64,000 bases of DNA, taken from Osedax frankpressi. Lineage: Eukaryota > Annelida > Polychaeta > Sabellida > Siboglinidae. The position numbers and the translations under genes were made by a program. Location: the NCBI GenBank assembly GCA_964035775.1, contig OZ038315.1, forward strand, positions 1,163,459-1,227,458, in the 5' to 3' direction. The notes beneath the pieces were generated by a model. That model was not told where the DNA came from and made no database searches. It saw nothing but the letters and a program-made list of their open reading frames with translations. Positions 52,101 through 64,000 of this stretch are shown here, piece after piece (within the stretch, counting starts at the first letter, position 1; every line of letters begins with the position of its first letter).

Positions 52101-55100
52101 AAAAGATAACAGTTTTTTAATAATTATTATTATTATATATTTTATACATTTGTTGATTATTATTGTATATATTATTATTGTATTTTGTATATTTTGTTAA
52201 TTTTTGAAACAAAAAAATTTGACAAAACTATTAAATTATGAACAAAAAAATGATAATCTATTAAGTAATAAAAAATCCAGTTAATTTGATTTATGGTTAA
52301 TAATAACAAATTCCTATTATCAAATCTGAGAAGTCTAAAAGAGATACACTTTAATCTCCCAGTGTTTATAGTAAACTGAGTTCCATAGTGGTGTTAGGAA
52401 GATGTTATGGAGGTCGAACCGAGTGTGGTCTGTAGAGCTTCATTGTGTCAAGAAGGTGAAGTCGTACTGAGTCATCGTCTGCACATCGGTCCACTTTGAA
52501 CATCGGATGGTAGCCGATCTCCAACTCGGATATCTCTTTGTGTCGTTTGATGCTTTCGCTACTGGCTACTGGCCTACTTCTCACGTAGTTCTTGTAGGCA
52601 TTGAAGGCGACCTTCCTTTGACCTTCCTTTGAGGGGTCGAGGTTATAGGGTCAATGTTAATATTCATAGATATATCACAATTACACGTTATCGCATGTAA
52701 TCTGGTATTTAATATATTGGCAGTAGGGGTCAAGATTAATATTCTAATAGTAACTAAAGTTCATCACATACGTTATAAGCATTCAATATAACTATCTCTT
52801 GTGCATTATATAATATTTTGTGTATTCAAATTTAACCATTAAAATAATATTAATTTGTTCTTATCTAATTTGATATTTACTTACAATGTAATATAAATTA
52901 GGAAAAATTAATTGAAATGTTTCAATAATTAATTGTTAATATTATAAAAATTTAAAAAATACAAATTCACAGAAGTGAATTTATATAATTCTAAATCCAT
53001 TTCAGTGATTATTGATATTGCCACAAATAGAACATATATTATTATTATTATTTAGAAATGGAGTTATATCTATCTTAGGACATTACTTGGATTACAGGTA
53101 ATCCGTAATGCTATTACAAGTCTTACCAAATCCTCATTGCGATGCCAATAACGAATTTTCTCTTCGTAGTCCTGGAGGAGGTGTAAAGGAACCCGGCCAC
53201 AGTAACCATTACTATCTGGAGAGGTAGAGGGTGAGGTAGAGGGAGAGGTAGAGGGAGAGATAGAGGGAGAGATAGAGGGAGAGATGGAGGGAGAGGTGGA
53301 GGGAGAAATGGAGGGAGGGAGAGATGGAGGGAGAGATGGAGGGAGAGGTGGTGGGAGAGATGGAGGGAGGGAGAGATGGAGGGAGAGATGGAGGGAGAGG
53401 TGGTGGGAGAGATGGAGGGATGGAGAGGTGGTGGGAGGGATGGAGGGAGAGATGGAGGGAGAGATGGAGGGAGAGATGGAGGGATGGAGAGGTGGTGGGA
53501 GGGAGAGGTGGTGGGAGAGATGGAGGGAGAGATGGAGGAAGATGTAGAGTGAGAGATGGAGGAAGATCTAGAGTGAGAGATGGAGGGAGAGGTGAAGAGG
53601 GAGAGGAAAGAAAGATGGAGATGGAGGGAGAAGGGTGGAAGGTATTCAAAAGTATTTAGTAACAGTTCTCAATCTCTTATTATTATCTATTTCTAAAGGA
53701 CACAACAACACTTGCACGACCTTGAGCGTAGACTTTATTAAGCATTGAGAATTTCGGAGGTCGTCCGAGGAAAAGGTGAAGGTCAATTACATAAGGAATC
53801 TCTTCCGGCGCAACTAGCGAAATTGCAGAGCCCTTCCTGCCGGCTCTCGCAACACGTCCTGAATAGGTGAGAGAGTGGAGTGGTGGTAAGAGATAATGAA
53901 AGAGAGAGAAGAAGAAGTAGAGAGATAGGGAGATGAAGAGTAGTTCTTGCCTGGATAGGAGGACTAAAAAGTAGTCGATGGAATAGAAGGAGAGTAGTTA
54001 GAATAAGTTGCGTGGTGACTGAGGATTTGGTTGGAGAAACTGGGTTAGAGTGGATGATGATTAAGAGGAGTGAAGTTGGGAGGACAGAATTAACCTGGAG
54101 AGTAGAGTGAGGAGTCGAGAGGGTAGAAGATATATTGAAGTGGAAAAAGGAGATGAAGGAGTGGAGGGAGAGTGACAGAATTGGAGTGTGAAGGTGAGGA
54201 GTACAGTTGGGTGAGAAGTGTATTTGAACATGGAGTAGAAGTCTGGGGTTGATTGGGAAAGTTATTAGGTTATATTTTAAAGGAAGATTTAGTAGGAAGA
54301 AGATTTGGGGATTGCAAGAGAACAAAAGGATTTGTAGAGGAGTTGGAGATTATAATACTGGCAGGAATGTGGGAATTGTTATAGAATATAATAAAATAAC
54401 GGCACGAGGGGAAGATATAAAGTATCGGGGTAAAGATCTTGATAAAATGAGAATGGCGTGGAAGAGGGAGATGGGAGCTGGGATAGGAGATATAGAAACA
54501 AAAGGTAATATGTTGATCACGGAAGGAATGTTCACTGACCGACTCTATGCTGAAACAACTTTGGTTTCGCAGGGAAGTTGAAATTGATGACATTGTCGAG
54601 TAAGGGGATGTCAATTCCTCGAGCGGCCAAGTCAGTTACAATTAAGACACTAGTAGAGTTCTGTAAAGTATTGTATAGTGAGTGTAGGAGGTATAGAGGG
54701 TATAGTGAGTGTATGATGTATAGGGGGTATAGTGAGTGTATGAGGTATAGGGGGTATAGTGAGTGTATGATGTATAGGGGGTATAGTGAGTGTATGAGGT
54801 ATAGGGGGTATAGTATAGTGAGTGTATGAGGTATAGGGGGTATAGTGAGTGTATGAGGTATAGGGGGTATAGTGAGTGTATGATGTATAGGGGGTATAGT
54901 GAGTGTAGGAGGTATAGGGGGTATAGTGAGTGTAGGAGGTATAGGGGGTATAGTGAGTGTAGGAGGTATAGGGGGTATAGTGAGTGTAGGAGGTATAGGG
55001 GGTATAGTATAGTGAGTGTATGAGGTATAGGGGGTATAGTGAGTGTATGAGGTATAGGGGGTATAGTGAGTGTATGAGGTATAGGGGGTATAGTGAGTGT

Positions 55101-58100
55101 ATGATGTATAGGGGGTATAGTGAGTGTATGAGGTATAGGGGGTATAGTGAGTGTATGAGGTATAGGGGGTATAGTGAGTGTATGAGGTATAGGGGGTATA
55201 GTATAGTGAGTGTATGAGGTATAGGGGGTATAGTGAGTGTATGAGGTATAGGGGGTATAGTGAGTGTATGAGGTATAGGGGGTATAGTATAGTGAGTGTA
55301 GGAGTTATAGGGGGTATAGTGAGTGTAGGAGGTATAGAGGGTATAGTGAGTGTAGGAGGTATAGAGGGTATAGTGAGTGTATGAGGTATAGGGGGTATAG
55401 TGAGTGTATGAGGTATAGGGGGTATAGTATAGTGAGTGTATGAGGTATAGGGGGTATAGTATAGTGAGTGTAGGAGTTATAGGGGGTATAGTATAGTGAG
55501 TGTAGGAGGTATAGAGGGTATAGTATAGTGAGTGTAGGAGTTATAGGGGGTATAGTGAGTGTAGGAGGTATAGGGGGTATAGTATAGTGAGTGTAGGAGT
55601 TATAGGGGGTATAATATAGTGAGTGTAGGAGTTATAGGGGGTATAGTGAGTGTAGGAGGTATAGGGGATATAGTATAGTGAGTGTAGGAGTTATAGGGGG
55701 TATAGTATAGTGAGTGTAGGAGGTATAGTATAGTGAGTGTAGGAGGTATAGGGGGTATAGTATAGTGAGTGTAGGAGTTATAGGGGGTATAGTGAGTGTA
55801 GGAGGTATAGGGGGTATAGTATAATGAGTGTAGGAGGTATAGGGGGTATAGTATAGTGAGTGTAGGAGTTATAGGGGGTATAGTGAGTGTAGGAGGTATA
55901 GGGGGTATAGTATAGTGAGTGTAGGAGTTATAGGGGGTATAGTGAGTGTAGGAGTTATAGGGGGTATAGTGAGTGTATGAGGTATAGGGGGTATAGTATA
56001 GTGAGTGTAGGAGTTATAGGGGGTATAGTGAGTGTAGGAGGTATAGGGGGTATAGCATAGTGAGTGTAGGAGGTATAGGGGATATAGTATAGTGAGTGTA
56101 TAGTGTAGAGTATGGTGTTGGGTGTATAGTGTAGAGTATGGTGTAGGGTGTAGAGTGTAGGGTGTATAGTGAGTGTATAGTGTAGGGTGTAGAGTGTAGG
56201 GTGTAAAGTGTAGGGTGTAGAGTGTATTAGTGTTTTAACATGGATTAACATGATTAATATGATAATCATTGATTGGTGCTAAACTAAAAAATAAACATTA
56301 TTAAATCAAACCAAGTCCAGATTTGTTAACATTGAAAGTAAACTTAATTCTAAAAACCTGTCTGAATTTGGCGACATTTATCTTCCTTGCAGTCTGATCA
56401 AGACTGCTATAGGAATAGGAACATGTGATCTTATTCATTTCTAGTATCTGTGTAGTATGCGAATTATAGTGATATGTTATCATATAGTATCTATTTAGGG
56501 TATTGTGTTGTTATGCAGGTAGGGTATAGGTATTATATATAATGTATGTGTGGTATGATAAACAATAACAATACTATATTAAACCGTACCTCAACAACAC
56601 CATAAAGGTGACCATAATCTACGAATTCAGGACAGATAAAGAGATTTATCAAATATAAATTATAAAGCACTAATTGTATTATTTTTATTGTTTAGAATAT
56701 TCTCAATCGAGTAAAAACAAATTTAAAATGTTAACAATTTTTAAAATAAGACCAAACTTTTTTATAATTTACCAGTCAATTTGTTATTTTTTATATTACA
56801 TTTTAATTTTAAATTGATTTTTTTCATACAAATACCATTTTACAACAACAACATATTAAACAACTAATAGAATATTGTACACTACATTGTACATGTTATA
56901 AACTATTGCTAATATTTATTGATATGTATCATCATTTTTAGTTTTATAAACAAACACTTTATTATAATTTAATTACATTTATTGGAATTTAAATTCTGTA
57001 TGTTAAATTTGTTTATATTTTTCATAAAACATTGGATTAGAATCTACAAATATTTTGTAAATTATTTAAATATACATTTTTAAATAAATTAAATATAAAA
57101 TATAAATTTACTTCATTTGTTAAAACTAAAACTATTTTATTAAAATTTAGAGAATTATCAAGAATTTCCTGAAAATTCATATTTTACCAACTAAAGAATA
57201 ACGTTTGAACTTTTTTTTAGATTGCTATTCAATTTATAGATGTTAAATCAAATTCATTTAAATTATTTAAAATAATATTAGTTTATGGTATATTTAAAAT
57301 TACTATAGCACTGCTAATTAAATTAAATAGACAACTTTTAAAAATATGCAATAATATGTTGTTTTAATGTTGTATTTTTTTTTGTAAAAAATTTTGTATA
57401 AAAAATGTCATTAATAAATTGCATTTAAAAGTTAGTTAAAATCACGCTTATCCACTATCCTTTAAACCTTAAACCTTATAAACTAAACCACAATCCCACT
57501 ACACTCTAACCATTCTCAGATATTCCACATGATGTTTAGTTGCCACGAAAAGAACAGTTTGTTGATTTCGAGTTATGCTGGTATCCAGCAATTTCAGCAA
57601 AAGTGAAAGTTTATCTTCATTTCGAACTTGAAGGAAAGTCAACTGACCAATGGTTGGTTTAGAGAGGTTAAGTGGAAACTCAGTTTGTTTATATATGTCA
57701 TTATTTATAACATAGTTAAACACATTTTAAATATTAGAATCTTAGAGTAAATTAAAAATGAGTGATTTTTGTAAATATTTGAATATAACGTAAAGTTTGA
57801 CCTCTCAATGAACTTTTTAGTGAAATATTTTATAACGAGAAGTTATGGAAGAGGTAGTTATCATTTATTACATCATAATTGTTTATTTGTAATAAGTATA
57901 TTTAATAATAAGCATTATTAATGACAACAGAGAAATAACACATATTTTTTTATAATAATCATAAATATAATTAATATTTATTATTAAATGAACCTTACAG
58001 AATTATATTAACAGAATATTATATATTTTACTGCTTATAAATATTTTGATTATTATTATGATTGATAAATGATATTTATGTAATTATTATTGCAAATTAA

Positions 58101-61100
58101 AAGGATTCAAAAAAAGTTAAAAAAACTACTAGGAAGAGAGATTTTACCTGCAAATTCTCACTGAGTTTAGTGTCGACATCTAAACGAATTAGAGTGGGAT
58201 CATTAAGACCTGCTCTTGCAAAGTCTACTAATAATCTGTAAAAGTAATGCAAAGTTAAACCTATATTAATTATATATTTCTAATCAAGTTATATATATTA
58301 CTACCTAATAATATGTATACATTATGTACACTTAATGTATACATTATGTGTACATTAATTGTACATTAATTGTACATTATATGTACATTATATGTACATT
58401 ATATGTACATTATGTGTACATTATGTATACATTATGTATACATTATGTGTACATTAATTGTACATTATGTGTACATTATGTGTACATTATGTGTACATTA
58501 TGTGTACATTATGTGTACATTATGTGTACATTATGTGTACATTATGTGTACATTATGTGTACATTATGTGTACATTATGTGTACATTATGTGTACATTAT
58601 GTGTACATTATGTGTACATTATGTGTACATTATGTGTACATTATGTGTACATTATGTGTACATTATGTGTACATTATGTGTACATTATGTGTACATTATG
58701 TGTACATTATGTGTACATTATGTGTACATTATGTGTACATCTTGTATACATTATGTATACATTATGTATACATTATGTATACATTATGTATACATTATGT
58801 ATACATTATGTGTACATTATGTGGTGTTCACATATAAAGGCAACAGTAATCTTCAGCTAAAATTATTACAAAACTAAACGTTTTTCAACGATGGAAAATC
58901 TACAAATGTTGAATTTCCGGAATTGTAAATAAAATGAAGTTATTGAAAAGTTATCGAGTTGAACACAATAAATGTCAAGTTCAATTGAACTTTTATAACA
59001 TTTCAGTAGGAAATGGATTGCATCATTGGAAAAAAGGTTGTTTACCTTTTAGTTGATATTTATAATAATTTAAATTTATAATAAATTTGGTAGATTATCA
59101 GATTTTGAAAAAATAATTAAGATCGCTAATAATTAATTATTTCATTATAATTATAACATAGATTATAATATAGATTATAATATAGATTGTAATATAGGTT
59201 ATAATATAGGTTATAATATAGATTATAATATAGATTATAATTAATTTCAAACACCATGTCAGTTTATAGTAATTTCTACACTATTTTGTAATTTATTCTA
59301 TAAATATTGCTTATAACTGAATTTTGTAATCTTTGTTTAAGTTATGGATATAAATCGGATCTAAACAGTTATAACTAACTCTAGGAACTATTTATAGTTT
59401 TCTATATTGTGAACACCATTTTAGTAAAAATCTCTAATTTGGTGTTATAGAGATATTTAATAAACTTATTGTTAATTGTTTATATAAAAGAATTATGATC
59501 TCAAATGTTTCAATCAGTTCAACTCCGGCATCAAAAGCCACTTCTTTTGATGCGATGAGGAATTTCCTATGATCAGTGAATTAAGTTCCTATTTATTATT
59601 AAATGTTGAACTCCCGACAAAAAGTAAAATAGCAGTTCTCTCGTCTAACTTGGGAAGGGTAGCGGAGAACAGAAGGGTTTGTCTACTCTCAGGAAGTCTC
59701 TTCATCGTCTCCATCAGGTGTTCTTGGAATCCCATTTCGAAAAGTCTGTCAGCTTCGTCGAATACAATGTACTCGACATTAGACAACTTCATATTCATCT
59801 CAACAACTACATGCATGAACCGGCCTGGGGTAGCAATCAGACTATGGGAGAGTGGAGTTTACAGTAGGAAGTGGGGGTTTACAGTAGGAGGTGGGGTTTA
59901 CAGTAGGAAGTGGGGTTTACAGTAGGAAGTTTGGTTTACAGTAGGAAGTGGGGTTTACAGTAGGAGGTGGGGTTTACAGTAGGAAGTGGGGTTTACAGTA
60001 TGAGGTGGGGTTTACAGTAGGAAGTGGGGTTTACAGTAGGAAGTTTAGTTTACAGTAGGAGGTGGGGTTTACAGTAGGAAGTGGGGTTTACAGTAGGAAG
60101 TGGGGTTTACAGTAGGAAGTTTAGTTTACAGTAGGAGGTGTGGTTTACAGTAGGAGGTGGGGTTTACAGTAGGAGGTGGGGTTTACAGTAGGAAGTTTGG
60201 TTTACAGTAGGATGTGGGGTTTACAGTAGGAAGTGGGGTTTACAGTAGGAAGTGGGGTTTACAGTAGGAAGTTTGGTTTACAGTAGGAAGTGGGGTTTAC
60301 AGTAGGAAGTTTGGTTTACAGTAGGAGGTGGGGTTTACAGTAGGAAGTGGGGTTTACAGTAGGAGGTGAGGTTTACAGTATGAGGTGGGGTTTACAGTAG
60401 GAAGTGGGGATTACAGTAGGAAGTGGAGTTTACAGTAGGAAGTGGGGTTTACAATGAAAAAGTGGGATATATAGTAAGAAGTGGAGTTTACAGTAAAAAT
60501 ATGGAGTTTACTGTGAGGTTTATAGTAGGAAGTGGGTTATACAGTAAGAAGTGGGGTTTATAGTAGGAAGTGGGGTTTATAATAATAAGTGGGGTGTGGC
60601 CTAGAATATGAATGCATGGTTTATGGAGGTGGGTGTTGGTGTGGGTGTTGGTGTGGCTTATGGAGATAGGTAAACTTATGAAAATTGGTTTGGATTATGA
60701 AGATGGGTGTGGCTTATGAAGATGGGTGTGGTGTATGGATATGGGTTTGGCTTATGAAGATGGGTGTGGTTTATGAAGATGGGTGTGGCTTATACAGCTG
60801 GGTTTGGCTTATGAAGATGGGTGTAGCTTATGAAGATGGGTGTAGCTTATGAAGATGGGTATGGCTTATGAAGATGGGTATGGCTTATGAAGTTTTTATG
60901 TTATGGGGCATGGGTAAATAAGAGAGATTTATCTATCAAGATTTGATGCTGTGTTCAATAGTATCATCTCTGCCTTACCTATGATGAGCTATAAATGTTT
61001 AGAGATTGCAATATCTACTAACACATCAGGATTCTCATGAATACTTGCAAATTGATCTTCCATCCTGTTAGAATGCAAATTAAGTTTAAATTTAGCAATT

Positions 61101-63121
61101 ATTACTAATGAATAGGTAAATCAGGTAAGCATCTAGAGTAAGTGATCTATGAAATAATATAGAAAACAGGAATATTAAGTTAATAATATAGAAAACAGGA
61201 ATATTAAGTTAATTATATAGAAAATGTGAATATTAAGTTAATTATATAGAAAATGTGAATATTATCATATGGAATATATATCAAAATGAATCTCACCTAT
61301 CTCCTCCAAGAATTATTGCAAATTTTAACTTTGTGAACTTTCCCAACTGAATGGAATGAAAATGATCAATAATTGATTTCATTTGAAATGTGCAGTTGAC
61401 ATTTAATTATTAATGGCTGGCATAACTTTTGAATTTTATTAAAATTGTTTTAATAAAATATTATAATTAATGATCTTTAAAACTATATGTATTATAAAGT
61501 GTATTATAAAGTGCATAAAATATGCATTTAAATCATGTTTATGAAAAAATAATATATAACATTATATAAATTTGTAAAATATTTGTATAATAATATTTGT
61601 TTAAATTATTGTGTTTAGATTTACTAATTAATATATTTGCGATTTAAATTTTTTTCAACATTGCACAAATGATAATTTTGTTTATATTCATTAAATGGTT
61701 TTAATATTTAAAGCCAAAGTAACGAAATATAATTTACATGTAAATATCACAAATGTTAACTGACTCTTCATAGAGATAAATATAATAAAGTAAGGATCTA
61801 ATAATAATGTAAGGGTCTAATAATAATGTAAAGGTCTAATGTAGTGTAAAGGTCTAATGTAGTGTAAAGGTCTAATTTTGTGTAAAGGTCTAATTTAGTG
61901 TAAAGGTCCAATTTAGTGTAAAATAGGGTCTAACCTCCTTGGTGAACTTAAGTGTTTGCAAAGCCAGTTCTCTGGTTGGAGACATGATCAAGGCTCGGAT
62001 TCCAGTTGGTGCATGCGTCTTCAGACGTTCAAACATCGGTATCAAGAAAGCAGCAGTTTTTCCACTTCCTGTTCGCGCCATAGCCACTACGTCGCGACCG
62101 TCCATTATCATTGGTATCGTCTAAATCATGCGATTGAGGGCATTCATTTAGATGGTGTCGGATGTTGCATTAGGGGTGAGGGTATTCACACCAGGTTATG
62201 GAGTGCTAATATGTAGATTTATAGATGTTTAAACGATATTATATTTATTGAAGGATTGTACACCTAAGAATTTTATAATTCATCAAATACTGACTTTCCG
62301 TTGAATAGGAGTAGGTACTTTATACCCTTTCTTTGTAATTGCATTGAACACAGGAAAAGAAAGTCCTAAGTACATAAGAAATAATTATTAAATACAGAAA
62401 TTGATAAATAAGAAAATTATTTTTATCTTTTTATAGCAAATATTATTTATGCAACAATTTTAACTTTTAGTATTATAATAATTTATTAGATTAAAAATAA
62501 CCCTGAAATATATAAAACAAACAAACAAACGTTATAAGAATATATTATATTCTATACAAAATACATATAATACAATAAACCCATAGATTGGAATCCCCCA
62601 GATTTCTTTTTTTTCTTATTGTGTTGTAAAATCAAGTTTCGTGTTATTTTACTCTCATCTTCATCTGAATCAAATCCTTGCAGATCACTTGGCATTTTCT
62701 ATTAATTTCAAAAATAAAATTATGGAAGGCAGTGATGCTTAAGAAGAGTTAATGATGCTTTCATTATGTCTTTTTATGGTCAAAGGTAATTTTGCGAATA
62801 TGTTAACAGTGGTTACAAATAGCAATATTATTAATGATCCCGTTTTTATTTTAATAATTCATATATATTATAAAAATATATAATATTGACATAAGGTTAG
62901 TAAATTTTTGATATTTTTAACATTATATAGTTTAAAATATAAAATATATTACTGCTATATTATTTAATATAAAATTATACCTCAATTGGTTTCCATTCTT
63001 CGTTTGAATCTTCGATATCTTCATCGCTATCATTTTGTAGTTTCTGTTTTTTAGCCTCATGCAATTTTTCCATATTAATCTTTCGTTTAGATCTATTTTT
63101 CTTGGTAAACGTTTTCGTCAT
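49113..63121 (-). CDS. DDX54: ATP-dependent RNA helicase DDX54 / DBP10 (ribosome biogenesis), complete
   Basis: Nucleolar DEAD-box helicase of large-subunit rRNA maturation (yeast Dbp10, animal DDX54). Twenty exons: 63121-62981, 62698-62581, 62365-62295, 62120-61935, 61346-61297, 61064-61023, 59841-59650, 58235-58148, 57642-57511, 56447-56358, 54660-54540, 53858-53721, 53215-53127, 52626-52420, 51678-51478, 50357-50233, 50091-49993, 49873-49766, 49688-49606, 49522-49113. The total is 2691 nt, in frame (896 aa; human is about 880). Motifs: FQSMGLSFPVF with PTPIQ (Q motif, residues 82-108), ARTGSGKT 125-132, PTREL 158-162, ATPGR 206-210, DEAD 231-234, SAT 262-264, TKHH 331-334, ARGID 383-387 and [11 protein letters not shown] 408-418. 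The DBP10 C-terminal region is recognisable from [13 protein letters not shown] through MKWDRKKKKF to YKEWLDKNK. The tail has RGQ repeats (about 804-843) and a basic end. The start ATG opens a Lys-rich N-terminus, [15 protein letters not shown] possible polyadenylation signal (TTTATT on the plus strand) lies at 49049-49054. Introns carry many satellites. Confidence 0.96.
49276..49393 (-). repeat. Coding 12-bp minisatellite giving RGQ repeats in DDX54
   Basis: Minus strand repeats AGAGGTCAATCT/AGAGGTCAAACT, translating to RGQS/RGQT about nine times in the C-terminal tail. RG-rich tails in RNA helicases commonly bind RNA. Here the repeat is visibly a DNA-level minisatellite. Confidence 0.9.
50764..51327. 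repeat. 12-bp satellite AATGTTATAATG, ~47 identical copies
   Basis: No substitution seen in the whole array, in the DDX54 intron between exons 51678-51478 and 50357-50233. It produces the false frames MNVI (plus) and FIIT (minus). Confidence 0.98.
51679..52419. other. AT-rich DDX54 intron
   Basis: Intron between exons 52626-52420 and 51678-51478. No array or other feature recognised. Confidence 0.6.
52627..53126. other. AT-rich DDX54 intron
   Basis: Intron between exons 53215-53127 and 52626-52420; nothing recognised. Confidence 0.6.
53221..53640. repeat. GGAGGGAGAGAT-type satellite directly abutting a DDX54 splice acceptor
   Basis: Purine-rich 12-bp-like units on plus, hence CTCCCTCTACCTCTCCAG on the sense strand right up to the acceptor of exon 53215-53127. 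The array itself supplies the polypyrimidine tract. Confidence 0.96.
54673..56230. repeat. 27/32-bp satellite (TATAGTGAGTGTATGAGGTA + TAGGGGG), ~55 copies
   Basis: Alternates a 27-bp unit with one lengthened by an extra TATAG. It decays at the right into GTGTAGGGTGTAGAGT. It begins about 13 bp from the acceptor of DDX54 exon 54660-54540. I see no CT dinucleotide on plus, so no AG on the sense strand across about 1.5 kb. Confidence 0.97.
56448..57510. other. AT-rich DDX54 intron
   Basis: Intron between exons 57642-57511 and 56447-56358. Extremely AT-rich; nothing recognised. Confidence 0.6.
58312..58825. repeat. 11-bp satellite TACATTATGTG, ~46 copies
   Basis: Homogeneous core TACATTATGTG; both ends carry TACATTATGTA/TACATTAATTG variants. 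Lies about 75 bp upstream of the acceptor of DDX54 exon 58235-58148. Confidence 0.97.
58826..59649. other. AT-rich DDX54 intron with a short 12-bp repeat
   Basis: Contains about eight copies of TATAGATTATAA at 59158-59245; otherwise no feature. Confidence 0.7.
59855..60600. repeat. 20-bp satellite GTTTACAGTAGGAAGTGGGG, ~35 copies
   Basis: Starts 14 bp from the acceptor of DDX54 exon 59841-59650. Variants: AAGT/AGGT and GGGG/TTTG. The sense strand is CCCCACTTCCTACTGTAAAC, pyrimidine-rich and lacking AG, with a branch-point-like CTGTAAAC in every unit. Confidence 0.97.
60640..60895. repeat. ~19-bp repeat GGCTTATGAAGATGGGTGT
   Basis: Roughly 11 variable copies directly following the 20-bp array in the same DDX54 intron. 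Confidence 0.9.
61125..61280. repeat. ~30-bp repeat of AATATAGAAAACAGGAATAT type, ~4-5 copies
   Basis: Short array in the DDX54 intron between exons 61346-61297 and 61064-61023 (AATATTAAGTTAAT spacer). Confidence 0.8.
61785..61925. repeat. ~18-20-bp repeat TAAAGGTCTAATGTAGTG, ~7 copies
   Basis: Directly downstream (sense) of the donor of DDX54 exon 62120-61935. The nearby GGGTCTAACCTCC on plus includes the donor itself, so the unit resembles the donor region (GGTTAGACC on sense). Confidence 0.8.
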
Positions 63122-64000
63122 AGTGATTAGTTATACAGATTTATTTAATTAATCACGCGTGTATATTTTAAAATAATAATTTTATTCTCTAATATTTATA
63201 AATTGTTATTGGTTATTTTCGCATGATCATTGCTAAGAAAATCGAAAGATATATTTGAATTAAGAATCTTATAATCTTTAGTTAAAATTGATACACACTT
63301 TTAACACTCATACATTATAAATTACCATGTAACGAATCTGACATGAAAAGTGATACTATGATTTTATAGAATAGGATATTTTAAATATAGCTAAAACATA
63401 AATAATAACACTTTATAAATTAGAAATCCGTACTTATATATCAACTAACAACTGCAATGGATATATAATTTCAAAAAACTTAGATATGGTAATTACCAGT
63501 GACTTTAAATTAATTAGATAAATAATATATTATTTTATATGCGATATATATTAAGTTATTCATTTATTAACATGATGTATTAATTATACTTGTTTATATT
63601 CTTATATAATTCTCATAATAATATATTACTGACGAATAATGGATTTTAGAATATAAATATATAAAATAAATTAAATATTGTGTATAATAATAATTATAAT
63701 AAATGATGAATAAAAACAAATTGCAACTTAAAAATATAATAAAACCGACTTAAAAATATAATAAAATTTGAAAATAATATAATTCCATGCATACATATAT
63801 CGAATCGTATATCAATATTTGGATACCCCAGTAAATATTTTTATGAAACATTATGTCACGTATTGGTACATTTTAGAACATACTAGCACATAATAACATA
63901 TATTAGCACATATTATAACATATAAAATATAACAAATAACACCGCATTTTAACACATTTTAGAACATTTGTTCCGAAACGTGTCAATGGTAAATTGTATT
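63122..64000. other. 5' flank of DDX54, AT-rich
   Basis: Contains the presumed promoter and 5' UTR of DDX54. No clear TATA, initiator or other gene could be picked out of the AT-rich background. Confidence 0.4.

Noticed and set aside
58348-58877. [12 protein letters not shown] frames
   Set aside because: 11-bp satellite (three frames cycled) in a DDX54 intron.
59569-62216. Plus-strand frames at 59569-59925 and 61939-62216
   Set aside because: Antisense shadows of DDX54 helicase exons 59841-59650 and 62120-61935.

Overview
This window is nuclear DNA from a multicellular animal. Evidence: spliced protein genes with GT-AG introns, a mitochondrial HSP90, and a Mastermind-type Notch co-activator, which is a metazoan family. 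The DNA is strongly AT-rich and packed with tandem repeats; I estimate that about 40% of the window is minisatellite or simple repeat. Recovered exon junctions are frame-consistent, and residue alignment to the human proteins as I remember them is good. I cannot name the phylum from sequence alone; a non-vertebrate metazoan is the safest statement.

Layout. (1) 1-9.8 kb: most of a TRAP1 (mitochondrial HSP90) gene on the minus strand, with ten coding exons found. Its 3' half runs off the left edge and its first exon was not found. Three introns carry large private satellites. (2) 9.8-31.6 kb: an intergenic region, or very long 5' regions, between TRAP1 and the next gene, which are divergent. 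It holds a dozen arrays, including a 17-bp satellite of more than 6.2 kb that ends in a 200-N assembly gap. It also holds a few duplicated or inverted segments and a CpG- and CRE-rich block near 18.6-19.3 kb. (3) 31.66-48.64 kb: a Mastermind-like gene on the plus strand. It has five coding exons, all introns in phase 0, and a 15-kb first intron that contains a 6.8-kb 26-bp satellite and a CpG-rich block that may be an alternative first exon. (4) 49.11-63.12 kb: a complete DDX54/DBP10-type DEAD-box helicase on the minus strand, with 20 exons and about 896 codons, tail-to-tail with the Mastermind gene.

The three genes have no obvious pathway link: mitochondrial chaperone, Notch transcription co-activator, ribosome-biogenesis helicase. 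The striking feature is the satellite load. Nearly every large intron has its own unrelated repeat unit, several arrays touch splice acceptors, and several are almost free of AG on the transcribed-sense strand. Nearly all long open frames in the window are artefacts of repeats whose unit lacks stop codons. I saw no RNA genes, CRISPR arrays, or coding remnants of transposons or viruses that I could support.
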